From Clostridium sp. AM58-1XD (GTDB lineage: Bacteria; Bacillota; Clostridia; Lachnospirales; Lachnospiraceae): DNA of 64,000 bases. Positions 1-8,819 of the stretch are shown here, in pieces. The translations under genes were made by a program, and so were the position numbers. The notes beneath the pieces were generated by a model. It was not told the origin of the DNA. It searched no databases and saw nothing but the letters and a program-made list of their open reading frames with translations. Position 1 is the stretch's first letter, and each line of letters starts with the position of its first letter. The stretch spans positions 62,001 to 126,000 of the forward strand of contig NZ_QSDR01000011.1 of NCBI RefSeq assembly GCF_003464085.1, in the 5' to 3' direction.

Positions 1-312
1 ATGCTGGAACCGGCGCTGGTGGAGTCGATTACGGCTCCTCTTGTAAAGGGGATGCGTATGGCGGTGGACGCCTGTGTAGAACAGGGAGTTCCCAGAGATG
101 CAGTTATGGCATTCGTAATGGGGCATTTGAAGGTGCAGTTCGGCGTATTGTTTGATTTCGCCGGTTTCCCGTTTTCAGACGGGGCAAATCTGGCGCTCCG
201 AAATGCTATGGATGTAATTTTTAAGCCGGATTGGATTGAAAATATAATGAGCCGTAAGGCCGTGGACCAGAGTGTTTATGAAATAACTCATGAATTAAAT
301 AAGGAAAAGTGA
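1..312 (+). CDS. C-terminal part of a phosphogluconate-dehydrogenase-like oxidoreductase (possible D-apionate oxidoisomerase)
   Basis: The open frame enters from the left edge, so the first ATG is probably internal and only about 103 C-terminal residues are seen. The helical segment with the AFVMGHLKVQFGVLFDF region resembles the phosphogluconate dehydrogenase C-terminal domain (PGDH_C), which also occurs in D-apionate oxidoisomerases. The NAD-binding half would lie outside the window. The stop overlaps the next gene's ATG by one base (TGATG), so the two are translationally coupled. The apionate assignment is inferred from the neighbour; the PGDH_C resemblance is recognition, not a search. 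Confidence 0.6.
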   Translation: MLEPALVESITAPLVKGMRMAVDACVEQGVPRDAVMAFVMGHLKVQFGVLFDFAGFPFSDGANLALRNAMDVIFKPDWIENIMSRKAVDQSVYEITHELNKEK

Positions 313-1129
313 TGAAAAAGACAAAAATTGGAATCAGCTCATATTCATATTCTTATGCAGTGGGATTTCCCGGGTTTACGCCGCCATCTCCGTTGGACGC
401 GTTCGGGCTGGTGGATAAGGCGGCGGAGCTGGAGGTGCCCGTTCTTCAGATCGGAGACAACTGTCCGCTGGACGGGCTGGGCCAGGAGCGGCTGGCGGCC
501 CTGGGAGATTACGCGAAGCGGCGCGGTATATCAATAGAAGTGGGCACGCGCGGAATAAAGACGGATAATCTATTGCGCTACATACAGATCGCTGCCGCTT
601 TACATGCCCCCTTGCTGCGGGTGGTGCTGGATACAAAGGACAGCCGGCCGGATTTTGATGAAATCATCCAACTGCTCAGATGTGTTCTTCCGGAACTGGA
701 AAAAACAGATATTGTGCTGGGGATTGAGAACCATGACCGTTTTCCGGCCAGGGTATTTGCTCAGATTGTAAAGACGCTGGATCATCCAAATGTAGGGATT
801 GTGCTGGATACGGTAAATTCCTTCGCCTGTGAGGAAACGACATGGCAGGTGGTGGACGAGCTGGCAAAGTACACCGTTAATTTCCACGTGAAGGATTTTA
901 AAATTCAGAGAGTAGAAAACAGTATGGGCTGCTGGTGACAGGAACGCCGGCAGGAATGGGATTTCTGGATATACCCGCTGTTGAGAAGCGGTTGAGACAG
1001 GAAGCGCGCCAGGACTACAGTTCGATTTTGGAGCTGTGGATGGCGCCGGAACCTGATGTGGAAGCAACTCTTGCAAAAGAAGACCGCTGGGTAAGAGAAA
1101 GCATCGCTTATCTGAAAAACATGCTTTGA
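312..1129 (+). CDS. Sugar phosphate isomerase/epimerase-type TIM barrel (possible 3-oxo-isoapionate decarboxylase), frameshifted
   Basis: Starts GISSYSYSYAVG and carries the IENHDRF and NFHVKDFK signatures of xylose-isomerase-like TIM barrels (AP endonuclease 2 fold), with likely metal ligands in IENHD, VLDTVNS and HVKD. The frame stops at 938, but the C-terminus continues in another frame from about 929 (LLVTGTPAGMGFLD) to 1129. One base is missing at about 927-929 after ATGGG; restoring it gives 272 residues, normal for the family. ATG at 312 is preferred to the overlapping GTG at 309. Coupled to a PGDH_C-type enzyme, it may be the decarboxylase making L-erythrulose. Family is fairly sure, substrate is inferred. 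Confidence 0.75.
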
Positions 1130-1161
1130 CAGGCCCGGCCAGAAAAGGAGGATAATAATTT

Positions 1162-2319
1162 ATGAAGAAAACAGTTGTAATGTTACTCGCTTTGACCGCA
1201 TCCCTGAGCCTGATGGCAGGGTGCAGCAATGCACAGGAACAGAAGCAGACGGAAGCGCCGGCCCAGGAAACAAAAGCACCTGAAACAACAGCGGCTCCGT
1301 CTGAGGCTTCAGAAAAGCCGGCAGAGACAGAAGAGACAGAGGCAAAGGAAGCAGAAGGCGGCTCTTCTTCGTATGAGATCCCTCAGGGGGACTGGGTAAT
1401 CGGCCTCTCCAATTCCTACTATGGAAACACATGGCGCAAGGAGATGGTGGATTCCTTTACAAACGTAGCGGAAGAAGCCAAAGAAAAGGGCTACATCAAA
1501 GATTATATTATCCAGAACGGCGACGGAACGGTGAACGCCCAGATTGCCCAGATTAACAGCTTTATACTGGAAGGCGTGGATGCGATCTGTATTAACGCAG
1601 CTTCATCAACTGCGCTGAACAGCGTAATTGACAAGGCGGTTGCGGCCGGTATCCCCGTCATTGCATTCGACTCGACGGTCGATAATGAGAACGCCTACTG
1701 CATGGATTTTGACAACTACAGCTTCTATTATAAGATGGGCGATTATATGGCAAAAAACTGTGGGTATAAGGGAAATGTAGTAGTCGTACGCGGAGTATCA
1801 GGATCCAAGCCGGAAGAGATTATGTACAATGCCTATATGAAAGTGGTGGAAGAGCATCCGGATCTGAAGGTAGTCGCTACAATTGTAGGGGAGGCAGATG
1901 CTACCGTTGCACAGGAAGAACTGACGAAGATTCTTCCGAGTCTGGATAAGGTAGACATGGTATTTAACCAGGGCGGCGATACATGGGGAATCATCAGGGC
2001 CTTCGAACAGGCTGGAATGGAAGTTCCGCTAATGTCGGGCGATAACTCCGGCGAATTTATCAAATGGTGGGTGGAGCAGGAGAATTACGACACCCTGAGT
2101 ATGCGCTGCGCTCCTGTCTGCGGTTCAGCTGCACTGTGGACTGCTGTCAATATTCTGAACGGCGAGGATGTCCCTAAGAAGCTGCCGCTTGGACTGTCGG
2201 TGATTACCCGTGACGAAGCTGACCAGTATACGGATCTGGAAGCCGGACAGATTGCCGGCGAGGACTGGACCAACGATAAGGTTATGAATGAGATTATCAT
2301 TCCGGCCAGAAATAAGTAA
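1162..2319 (+). CDS. Sugar ABC transporter substrate-binding lipoprotein (RbsB-like)
   Basis: 385 residues. It has a lipoprotein signal peptide with lipobox LMAGC (Cys21), a Glu/Thr/Ala/Pro-rich tether to about residue 70, then a periplasmic-binding-protein type 1 domain (IGLSNSYYGNTWR, INAASSTALNSVI, IPVIAFDSTVDNENAYC). This is the class that feeds ribose/xylose-type importers. A perfect AAAGGAGG ribosome site precedes the ATG. It is followed by a hairpin and then the ATPase/permease genes, so it is the receptor of that importer, anchored outside the membrane. The sugar is not readable from sequence; the neighbouring enzymes suggest a branched or acidic tetrose/pentose. Confidence 0.93.
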   Translation: MKKTVVMLLALTASLSLMAGCSNAQEQKQTEAPAQETKAPETTAAPSEASEKPAETEETEAKEAEGGSSSYEIPQGDWVIGLSNSYYGNTWRKEMVDSFTNVAEEAKEKGYIKDYIIQNGDGTVNAQIAQINSFILEGVDAICINAASSTALNSVIDKAVAAGIPVIAFDSTVDNENAYCMDFDNYSFYYKMGDYMAKNCGYKGNVVVVRGVSGSKPEEIMYNAYMKVVEEHPDLKVVATIVGEADATVAQEELTKILPSLDKVDMVFNQGGDTWGIIRAFEQAGMEVPLMSGDNSGEFIKWWVEQENYDTLSMRCAPVCGSAALWTAVNILNGEDVPKKLPLGLSVITRDEADQYTDLEAGQIAGEDWTNDKVMNEIIIPARNK

Positions 2320-2357
2320 CAATTGCTGACGACGCCTGCGCGCAGCGGGATGATTAC

Positions 2358-2396
2358 AGGATATGGAAAGGGCGGTTTCTGCACCTTCCATATCCT
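2358..2396 (+). other. Intra-operon hairpin between binding protein and transporter genes
   Basis: AGGATATGGAA at 2358-2368 pairs with TTCCATATCCT at 2386-2396, with no T-run after it. A stem between a binding-protein gene and its transporter genes commonly stabilises or attenuates the mRNA so that more receptor is made than transporter. The structure is seen; the role is inferred. Confidence 0.5.
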
Positions 2397-2433
2397 CCCC
2401 CTGCAGAGCGAATTATAGAAGGAAGTACTGTAA

Positions 2434-4902
2434 ATGGAAAATACTTTGAATCAGACGGCTGCCGGTCAGACAGCGTTTTTAAAGCTGGAAGATATTGTTA
2501 AAATTTACGGCACTACGATTGCAAATCAGAATATCAGCATACAGATCGATAAAGGGGATATTCTGGGACTGGTAGGGGCAAACGGAGCGGGAAAAAGTAC
2601 ATTAATGCGTATTATATCCGGCGTATCCACCCCGGATCAGGGAGAGATGTATTTTGATGGTGAAAAGATTGACTGGAAAACATTTTCACCCTTTGGTGCC
2701 AGCCGAAAAGGTATTCGTGTGGCATATCAGGAGCTTTCCTTATGCGATAATTTAAAGGTATATGAGAACTTTTATGTAGAACTGCGCCAGCTATTTAAAG
2801 GAACCCTGAACTGGCGCAAAAAAGCCGCCGAACTGGCAAAGGAACAGCTGGAGCTCGTTTTTCCCGAAAATGGGATCGATGTTAAAAAAGAACTATCAGA
2901 ACTGTCCATTGCTCAACAGCAAATGGTGGAAATAGCACGCGCTTTTATGGACCCGGAATTAAAACTGCTCATACTGGATGAGCCGACCTCGTCCCTGCCT
3001 GTGGAACAGACGAAGCAGCTTCTCTCTTATATTAAAAAAAAGGCTGCCGACGGTGTTACCTTCATTTATATTACTCATCGGTTATTTGAAATTATTGAAG
3101 TCACCAATAAAGTTTATATACTGAGAAATGGGGCGGTGGTGTCCAGCTGCCTGACAAAGGAAACAGATGAAGACATGCTCATAGAGCTGATGAGCGGAGA
3201 AGTAAAATCGGAAAAAGCGGAAGGATCGGAAGGAGCGTCTGCAGAAACAGGACGGCAGGGCGGTACCGTAAATCAAAACGTGTGCGTTCAGTGCCGAGAT
3301 ATTACAAAAGCGGCTCTTCATCATGTTTCCTGCAGCATGTATGGCGGTGAAATCATCGGTATCGCAGGGCTGGAAGGAAACGGTCAAAAGGATCTGCTTC
3401 ACGCAATTTTTAATGTACCGCTGAGCATTCGAAAAAAAATACAGCGGAAAGGCACGATTGCATATGTGACTGGGGACAGGAAAGCAGAAGGTAATTTCCC
3501 GCTGTGGTCCATTGCCGATAATATGGCAATTACGTCTCTGATGCGCAAACCGCTGCTGGCAGTCAATTCTCCCAAAAATATTGTGGAGAAGACAAGCGAA
3601 TGGTATGACCAGCTGCGAATCAAGGGGGAGAGTCCGAAAGCAGATATGATAAGCCTGAGCGGAGGGAACCAGCAAAAGGTCCTGATCGCCCGTGCGCTGT
3701 TGTCAAATGCCGACATTATCATATTGGATGATCCTACCCGCGGCGTAGACGTGGAGACAAAGCGGCAGCTTTACGAAGTGTTTCAGAATGCGGCGAAAGA
3801 AGGAAAGCTTGTCCTCTGGTACAGCTCCGATGAATCTGAATTAGGAATCTGTTCCAGGGTGTTTGTAATGCGCTACGGCACCATTGTTGCGGCCCTGGAT
3901 CACGAGCATATCGATAAGGACAGCATAATTGAAGCCTCATTTAAAGCGGAGGAACATAAAAGCAAAAAGCTGGAAGGAAATTCCAAAGTCCGGCTGAATA
4001 CGACTCTTTTCATGCCGGTGCTGGCCATGATTACGGTGTACGTCATCTGCGGACTGATTCGCCCAAATACCTTTACCCTGTTTGGAATCGAGCTGCTGAT
4101 CAGCGGCTCCATGCCCCTTATTCTGGCAGCGTTGAGCCAGACCTACATTATAGGCCTTAGTCACGTAAATCTGGGCCTGGGTAATTTCATGGGACTGGTC
4201 AGCGTTCTGGCGGCCACGATCCTTTGCGAAAATACGGCTCTTGGCCTGCTCCTTATTCTGACAGCATGGCTGGTCTATGGTTTTATGGGGCTTTTGATCA
4301 GGAAACTGGATATTCCGGCAGTCATTGTGACCCTGGGATTCTCCTTTGTATGGTATGGAATTGCCCTGGTTCTACAAAGTATTCCGGGCGGAAGTTCACC
4401 TCAGTGGCTGAGTTCCATGTTTAATGATGCGCCCTTTGGAGTTCAGAATGTATTGATCGTTTTAGTGATAGCAATTGTCAGCGCTGCAATGATCTACCGT
4501 TCCCGTTATGGCACTGTACTGCGTGGTTTTGGAAACCGTGAGGAAGCCATGGTGCGCAGTGGCTGGGGAAAATACCGGGCCGTATTCAGTATTTATATGC
4601 TTTCCGGTTTTTTTGCAGCCTGGGGCGGATTATCCTTTACTGCTTTGACCTATTCTGCAGATGCAGGATCTATGGATTCCTATACCCTTTTGACGGTTGC
4701 CTCGGTCGTATTGGGCGGCGGCGCACTGAACGGGGGCAGGGTGAGCCATATGGGAGCGGCTTTCGGAGCGATCACTCTGTCGTTTGTAACGATTTTATTA
4801 GGTTTCCTGCATGTCAGCTCTGACTTTACGGCGGCGGTACAGGGACTGATGCTGATTGTTATACTTTCTTTGCGGCTGTTAAAGAAAGGAGCGGAGCAAT
4901 GA
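2434..4902 (+). CDS. Fused sugar ABC transporter: two ATPase domains plus RbsC-type permease
   Basis: 822 residues, about 300 longer than a normal RbsA. Domain 1 (about 18-250) has Walker A GANGAGKS near residue 48, signature LSIAQQQ and Walker B LLILDEPTSSLP. Domain 2 (about 285-510) has the degenerate GLEGNGQK in place of Walker A, signature LSGGNQQK, and ILDDPTRGVD, where the usual DEP is DDP. From about residue 520 an RbsC-type hydrophobic permease follows in frame (TFTLFGIELLISGSMPLILAALSQ). The following gene is a separate permease, overlapping by 4 bases, so the pore is probably a heterodimer of this C-terminal half and that protein. RbsA-RbsC fusion is unusual; no sign that a stop codon was lost. 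Confidence 0.93.
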   Translation: MENTLNQTAAGQTAFLKLEDIVKIYGTTIANQNISIQIDKGDILGLVGANGAGKSTLMRIISGVSTPDQGEMYFDGEKIDWKTFSPFGASRKGIRVAYQELSLCDNLKVYENFYVELRQLFKGTLNWRKKAAELAKEQLELVFPENGIDVKKELSELSIAQQQMVEIARAFMDPELKLLILDEPTSSLPVEQTKQLLSYIKKKAADGVTFIYITHRLFEIIEVTNKVYILRNGAVVSSCLTKETDEDMLIELMSGEVKSEKAEGSEGASAETGRQGGTVNQNVCVQCRDITKAALHHVSCSMYGGEIIGIAGLEGNGQKDLLHAIFNVPLSIRKKIQRKGTIAYVTGDRKAEGNFPLWSIADNMAITSLMRKPLLAVNSPKNIVEKTSEWYDQLRIKGESPKADMISLSGGNQQKVLIARALLSNADIIILDDPTRGVDVETKRQLYEVFQNAAKEGKLVLWYSSDESELGICSRVFVMRYGTIVAALDHEHIDKDSIIEASFKAEEHKSKKLEGNSKVRLNTTLFMPVLAMITVYVICGLIRPNTFTLFGIELLISGSMPLILAALSQTYIIGLSHVNLGLGNFMGLVSVLAATILCENTALGLLLILTAWLVYGFMGLLIRKLDIPAVIVTLGFSFVWYGIALVLQSIPGGSSPQWLSSMFNDAPFGVQNVLIVLVIAIVSAAMIYRSRYGTVLRGFGNREEAMVRSGWGKYRAVFSIYMLSGFFAAWGGLSFTALTYSADAGSMDSYTLLTVASVVLGGGALNGGRVSHMGAAFGAITLSFVTILLGFLHVSSDFTAAVQGLMLIVILSLRLLKKGAEQ

Positions 4903-5852
4903 ACAAATTTAACTCTTTTGCAAAAAAACATCACTGGCTCTGGGCGGCAATCGGCTCTTTGCTGATGTTCCTTACCATGTCGCTTATTTCCGGAAAGATA
5001 TCCTTCTCCAGCTTCAGCGCCAACTTCACGATTGCATGTTACGTAACACTCTGTGCTCTGGGGCAGATGATCGTTATGACGACAGGACGCGGGGCTTTCG
5101 ACCTCTCGATCCCCAATATGATCACCCTGTCGGCCTTCCTGACAATGGGCCTGATTAACGGAGAAAACGGAAAGTTCTTTCCTGTTTTGCTGCTGGTGAT
5201 TGCTGTGGGTGCACTGATTGGATTCATTAACAGCCTGCTAGTAATCCGATTAAAGATCACTCCAATGATCGCTACGCTGGCAGTGGGATACATTCTGTCC
5301 ACGATGACGTCTATTTACAACCGCACGTTCAACTGTATGGAAGTATGCGGGATTATGCAGGCCGTCATTGGAAAGAAAATTCTGGGACTCCCCATTATCT
5401 GCTATCTGGTTCTTCTGATTGTAGCAGGAATATACGGCATGTTCCGTTCCGTTACTCTGGGAAGGGCCCTGCTGGCGCTGGGGCAGAATAAAAAAGCGGC
5501 GCAGCTGGCTGGTATTAAGGTCAACCTGGTTGAGACATTTGCATATATGATAAGCGCCGTACTGGCTGCGCTCTGCGGATTCTTCCTTTCAGGACGCGTA
5601 GGTGGAGCGTTTCTGGGAATGGGTGATTCCTATCTGATGGATACGGTGGGCAGTGTAGTAATTGGCGGAACTCTTGCTTCCGGCGGCCGTGCCGTTGCTG
5701 TGGGCACCCTGTTCGGCGCCTTGTTTTTAGGATTTGTAGTTGCTGCAATGCAGGTGGCGAATTTTTCCATCGGGGTGCAGAATATTATTAAGGGCATTAT
5801 CATTGTACTGGTGCTTGCTCTGAGTTCTTCACGAAAGGGAAAAACAGATTAA
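4899..5852 (+). CDS. Sugar ABC transporter permease (RbsC family)
   Basis: 317 residues with about nine hydrophobic segments and the family pattern GRGAFDLSIPNMI, RLKITPMIATLAVGYI, AALCGFFLSGRVGG and GGTLASGGRAVAVGTLFGAL. It starts inside the stop of the fused ATPase/permease gene (ATGA overlap), so the two are made together. It supplies the second membrane subunit beside the permease fused to the ATPase. An inverted repeat terminator follows, closing the transporter part of the locus. Confidence 0.92.
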   Translation: MNKFNSFAKKHHWLWAAIGSLLMFLTMSLISGKISFSSFSANFTIACYVTLCALGQMIVMTTGRGAFDLSIPNMITLSAFLTMGLINGENGKFFPVLLLVIAVGALIGFINSLLVIRLKITPMIATLAVGYILSTMTSIYNRTFNCMEVCGIMQAVIGKKILGLPIICYLVLLIVAGIYGMFRSVTLGRALLALGQNKKAAQLAGIKVNLVETFAYMISAVLAALCGFFLSGRVGGAFLGMGDSYLMDTVGSVVIGGTLASGGRAVAVGTLFGALFLGFVVAAMQVANFSIGVQNIIKGIIIVLVLALSSSRKGKTD

Positions 5853-5921
5853 AGACATTGACCGCGGGCATGGGAAAGCAAATCGGCATCTGGTCAGTTC
5901 TGTCCCCGACTGTTTTTTGAA

Positions 5922-5966
5922 AATAAAAGCCCGTAATCCTGAATGGAAGGTTTGCGGGCTTTTATT
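5922..5966 (+). terminator. Rho-independent terminator, probably bidirectional
   Basis: ATAAAAGCCCG and CGGGCTTTTAT form a stem around a TCCTGAATGGAAGG-type loop, with an A-rich left and T-rich right flank. It sits between the permease and transketolase genes, so the latter may have their own promoter or depend on read-through. Confidence 0.8.
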
Positions 5967-6020
5967 CGATTCATCGGATGAACGCCGGATTCTTATTCGA
6001 GATTTTGACAGGAGGAAAAC

Positions 6021-6844
6021 ATGATAGACAACAAAGAATTAATACATGATTTAAAGGAGAAAGCGAAAGTTCTCAGAAGGGATGTAGTCCTCAGCATGGG
6101 CGTTGGAGTAGCCGGCCATCTGGGAGGCTCCTGTTCTTCAGCGGATATCGTAGCGGCCCTGTACTTTTATAAAATGAAATATGACCCTCAAAATCCACGT
6201 ATGGAGGATCGCGACCGGTTTTTACTGAGTAAAGGCCATGTAGCGATCCTGCAGTACGCTGCTCTGGCGGAAGCCGGTTATTTTCCAAAAGAGGACTTAA
6301 AAACGGTTAAGGCCATCGGCTCTTATCTCCAAGGCCATCCGGACAGGCTAAAAACGCCGGGAATTGAAGCAGGAACGGGCTCTTTGGGGCAGGGCCTGTC
6401 AATCGGTCTTGGCATGGCTCTGGGAATGAAGCTGGATAAAATCCAAAGAAAGGTATATGTGCTCATCGGTGACGGCGAAGTGGAGGAAGGACAGATCTGG
6501 GAAGCGGCCATGGCGGCCAGCCATTATAAAACAGATAATCTGATTGCAATCGTAGACCGGAATGGACTGCAGGCGAACGGCAAGACGGCGGACAGAATGA
6601 ACAGCGCTCCCATGGAGGAAAAATGGAAAAGCTTTGGCTGGCACGTGATTGAGATCGACGGTCACAGTATGGAGGAAATTGTGGATGCGTTAGATATTGC
6701 GGATCTGGTAAAAAATAAGCCGACAGTCATCATTGCCGATACGGTTAAGGGAAAGGGAATCAGCTTTGCGGAAAATGTGGTAGCTTTCACAACGGGGCGC
6801 TGACAGAAGAAACTTATGGAAAAGCACTGAGGGAGTTATCGTAA
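6021..6844 (+). CDS. Transketolase, N-terminal (ThDP-binding) subunit, frameshifted near the end
   Basis: Binds thiamine diphosphate/Mg: SKGHVAILQYAALAEAGYF, GTGSLGQGLSIGLGMALG and GDGEVEEGQIWEAAMAA (GDG...EGQ) are all present. The frame stops at 6803 after VVAFTTGR. The expected end HNGALTEETYGKAL is read in the next frame and stops at 6844, so one C is missing at about 6788. Restored length is 274 residues, typical of split transketolase A subunits. The ribosome site GACAGGAGG precedes ATG 6021. The B subunit follows 14 bases later. Split transketolases next to sugar importers act in pentose/tetrose catabolism, including the apulose-4-phosphate type. Confidence 0.9.
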
Positions 6845-6858
6845 GGGGGAGACACAGT

Positions 6859-7788
6859 ATGAGCTATACAAATCAAAGAACGGCATATGGGAACACTTTG
6901 GTGGAGCTGGGCAGTGAAAATAGAAATATTGTAGTTCTGGACGCAGATCTGGGAGGCTCGACTATGGGAAAGATGTTCGAAGAAGCATTCCCGGAGAGAC
7001 ATTTTGAGATGGGGATCGCTGAGGCGAATATGACGTCAGTCGCAGCCGGACTGGCCCAGTCTGGTAAAATCCCGTTTACCAACAGTTTTGCAGTGTTTTC
7101 GGGAGGAAGAGCGTTTGACCAGATTCGCCAGACAATCGCCATCGGCCGGTTAAATGTTAAAATATGTGGCTCTTCTTCCGGATTATCGGATTTTGGAGAT
7201 GGGGCGACTCACCAGTCGGTAGAAGATATGGCGATTATGAGAGCGCTGCCGAATATGACAGTACTATGCCCTGCAGATGCAAATGAAACGGTAGAAGCTG
7301 TAAAAGCGATGGCGGAGTTGGACGGTCCCTGTTATATAAGGCTCAACAGGAATAATTATCCAAATGTCACAGAGGAAGGAAGGAAATTTGAGATAGGAAC
7401 GCCTTCTGTTCTGCGGCAGGGTGAGGAAATCGCAGTTTTAGCTACGGGCTACATGGTGGGACTTGCGCTGGAAGCCGCAGAACAGCTGAAGGACGAAATA
7501 TCCGTAAGGGTGATTAATGTGTCTACCATCAAACCGATGAACCCGGATGCCCTGAAAAAGGCGGTTGCAGGCTGCCGTGCCATTGTGACAGCAGAAGAAC
7601 ACAGCATCGTGGGTGGATTGGGGAGCGCTGTCATGGAGGTCTTGAGGAATGAGCCGAAACCTGCAGAATTCGTAGGTATCAATGATGTCTTTGGCTGCAG
7701 TTCCCACAGCTACGAAGATGTACTAAAGTATTATGGACTAACGACGGAACGCGTGATTGAAGCAGTCAGAAAGGCTGCCGGCTTTTAA
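6859..7788 (+). CDS. Transketolase, C-terminal subunit
   Basis: 309 residues covering the pyrimidine-binding and C-terminal transketolase domains: ADLGGSTMG, EMGIAEANMTSVAAGLA (the Glu that activates ThDP), FAVFSGGRAFDQIRQTIA, GATHQSVEDMAIMRALP, and the C-terminal VTAEEHSIVGGLGSAV. It pairs with the preceding A subunit to form one active enzyme transferring a two-carbon unit between sugar phosphates. A second, diverged A/B pair lies at 61615-63437. Confidence 0.94.
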   Translation: MSYTNQRTAYGNTLVELGSENRNIVVLDADLGGSTMGKMFEEAFPERHFEMGIAEANMTSVAAGLAQSGKIPFTNSFAVFSGGRAFDQIRQTIAIGRLNVKICGSSSGLSDFGDGATHQSVEDMAIMRALPNMTVLCPADANETVEAVKAMAELDGPCYIRLNRNNYPNVTEEGRKFEIGTPSVLRQGEEIAVLATGYMVGLALEAAEQLKDEISVRVINVSTIKPMNPDALKKAVAGCRAIVTAEEHSIVGGLGSAVMEVLRNEPKPAEFVGINDVFGCSSHSYEDVLKYYGLTTERVIEAVRKAAGF

Positions 7789-7823
7789 TAAGGGAAACCC
7801 CAGCGGACAGGAGGGACAGAGTG

Positions 7824-8621
7824 ATGAGATTTGGCTGCTGCTTAAATATGGTTGCATCCCGAGCGGATGGAACGGGTATTGAAGCCATAAAAAAGCTGGC
7901 TGATGCCGGCTATGATTATGCGGAACTGCCTTTGGCCGAAATGATGGCAATGGATGAAAGAGAATTTGACCGTCTGGCCGGGCAGGTGGAACGTTCAGGA
8001 ATATCCTGTGACGTATGCAATAACTTTTTTCCTGGAACCATGCGCCTGACGGGGAATAAAGCCAGGCCCGGGGAGGCAGTTAGATATGCGGAGAAGGCTC
8101 TGACTCGCGCCGGCATACTGGGGGCGCAGGCGGTGGTATTTGGAAGCGGAAAGGCGAAAAATGTGCCGCCGGGATTTTCTTTAGCAGAAGGCTATACCCA
8201 GGTGGTCCGGCTGCTGAAGGAAATAAACAGGTCTGCAAAAAAGAGAAGGATCATGATTTTGATCGAACCGCTGAGGAAGGCCGAATGCAACCTGATCAAT
8301 ACATATGAGGAAGGCTGTTGGCTGGCAGAAGACGTACATGAAGAAAATGTAAAGGTTCTTGTGGATTATTATCATCTGACAGAAGAAAATGAATCTCTTG
8401 ATCACATTATACGTGGAAAGAGCTATCTGGAACATGTCCATTTTGCCAATCCGTCGGGGCGTAAGTTTCCTCTCGGCCGGGAAGAAAGGGATTATAGCGC
8501 TTTTTTCCGAACATTGAAGGAATGTGGATATGACAATAGAATCAGCTGTGAGGCGTATACGGCGGATTTTGAAAAAGATGTTATAAAAACCCTGGAATTT
8601 TTCCGGCAGATTACGAGATGA
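7824..8621 (+). CDS. Sugar phosphate isomerase/epimerase-type TIM barrel
   Basis: 265 residues. Xylose-isomerase-like TIM barrel with candidate metal-binding positions in LIEPLRKAECN, VLVDYYHL, EHVHFANP and ISCEAY, as in tagatose/psicose-epimerase-like and hydroxypyruvate-isomerase-like enzymes. GGAGG lies 9 bases before ATG 7824; the adjacent GTG 7821 is an alternative. It is the last enzyme gene before the regulator and probably interconverts a ketose or its epimer in the same pathway. Exact substrate unknown; it is clearly different from the barrel at 312-1129. Confidence 0.85.
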   Translation: MRFGCCLNMVASRADGTGIEAIKKLADAGYDYAELPLAEMMAMDEREFDRLAGQVERSGISCDVCNNFFPGTMRLTGNKARPGEAVRYAEKALTRAGILGAQAVVFGSGKAKNVPPGFSLAEGYTQVVRLLKEINRSAKKRRIMILIEPLRKAECNLINTYEEGCWLAEDVHEENVKVLVDYYHLTEENESLDHIIRGKSYLEHVHFANPSGRKFPLGREERDYSAFFRTLKECGYDNRISCEAYTADFEKDVIKTLEFFRQITR

Positions 8622-8744
8622 GAACTTTTTGACAGGGAAGGTTTTATGTGTAACGCATGGACTCTCTTTGAGATTTCAGATGTCTGTAGTGGAAACTTTG
8701 TTGAAGCTATGATGTTGTACATAGGAGAATTATAAAAAATTCTT

Positions 8745-8759
8745 TCGATACTATATCGA
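8745..8759. promoter_or_regulatory. Palindrome TCGATA-CTA-TATCGA upstream of the GntR regulator
   Basis: A perfect 6-3-6 inverted repeat in the AT-rich 198-base gap before the GntR-family gene. Its position about 60 bases upstream of the start suits an autoregulatory operator. No convincing promoter or other gene is visible in 8622-8819. The function is inferred from location. Confidence 0.45.
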
Positions 8760-8819
8760 CATTTTTGTGTAAATAGAGTAATCTTTTAGAAGACAGTTTT
8801 AAAGAGAGGTATAGCAGAA

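Noticed and set aside
312..1129. Programmed ribosomal frameshifting as an explanation for the broken genes
   Set aside because: Contexts differ from gene to gene, there is no shared slippery heptamer or stimulatory structure, and ten events in nine unrelated genes all look like simple one-base losses.
600..1229. Long minus-strand open frame opposite the TIM-barrel gene
   Set aside because: It is the shadow of real genes on the plus strand, with no recognisable domains.
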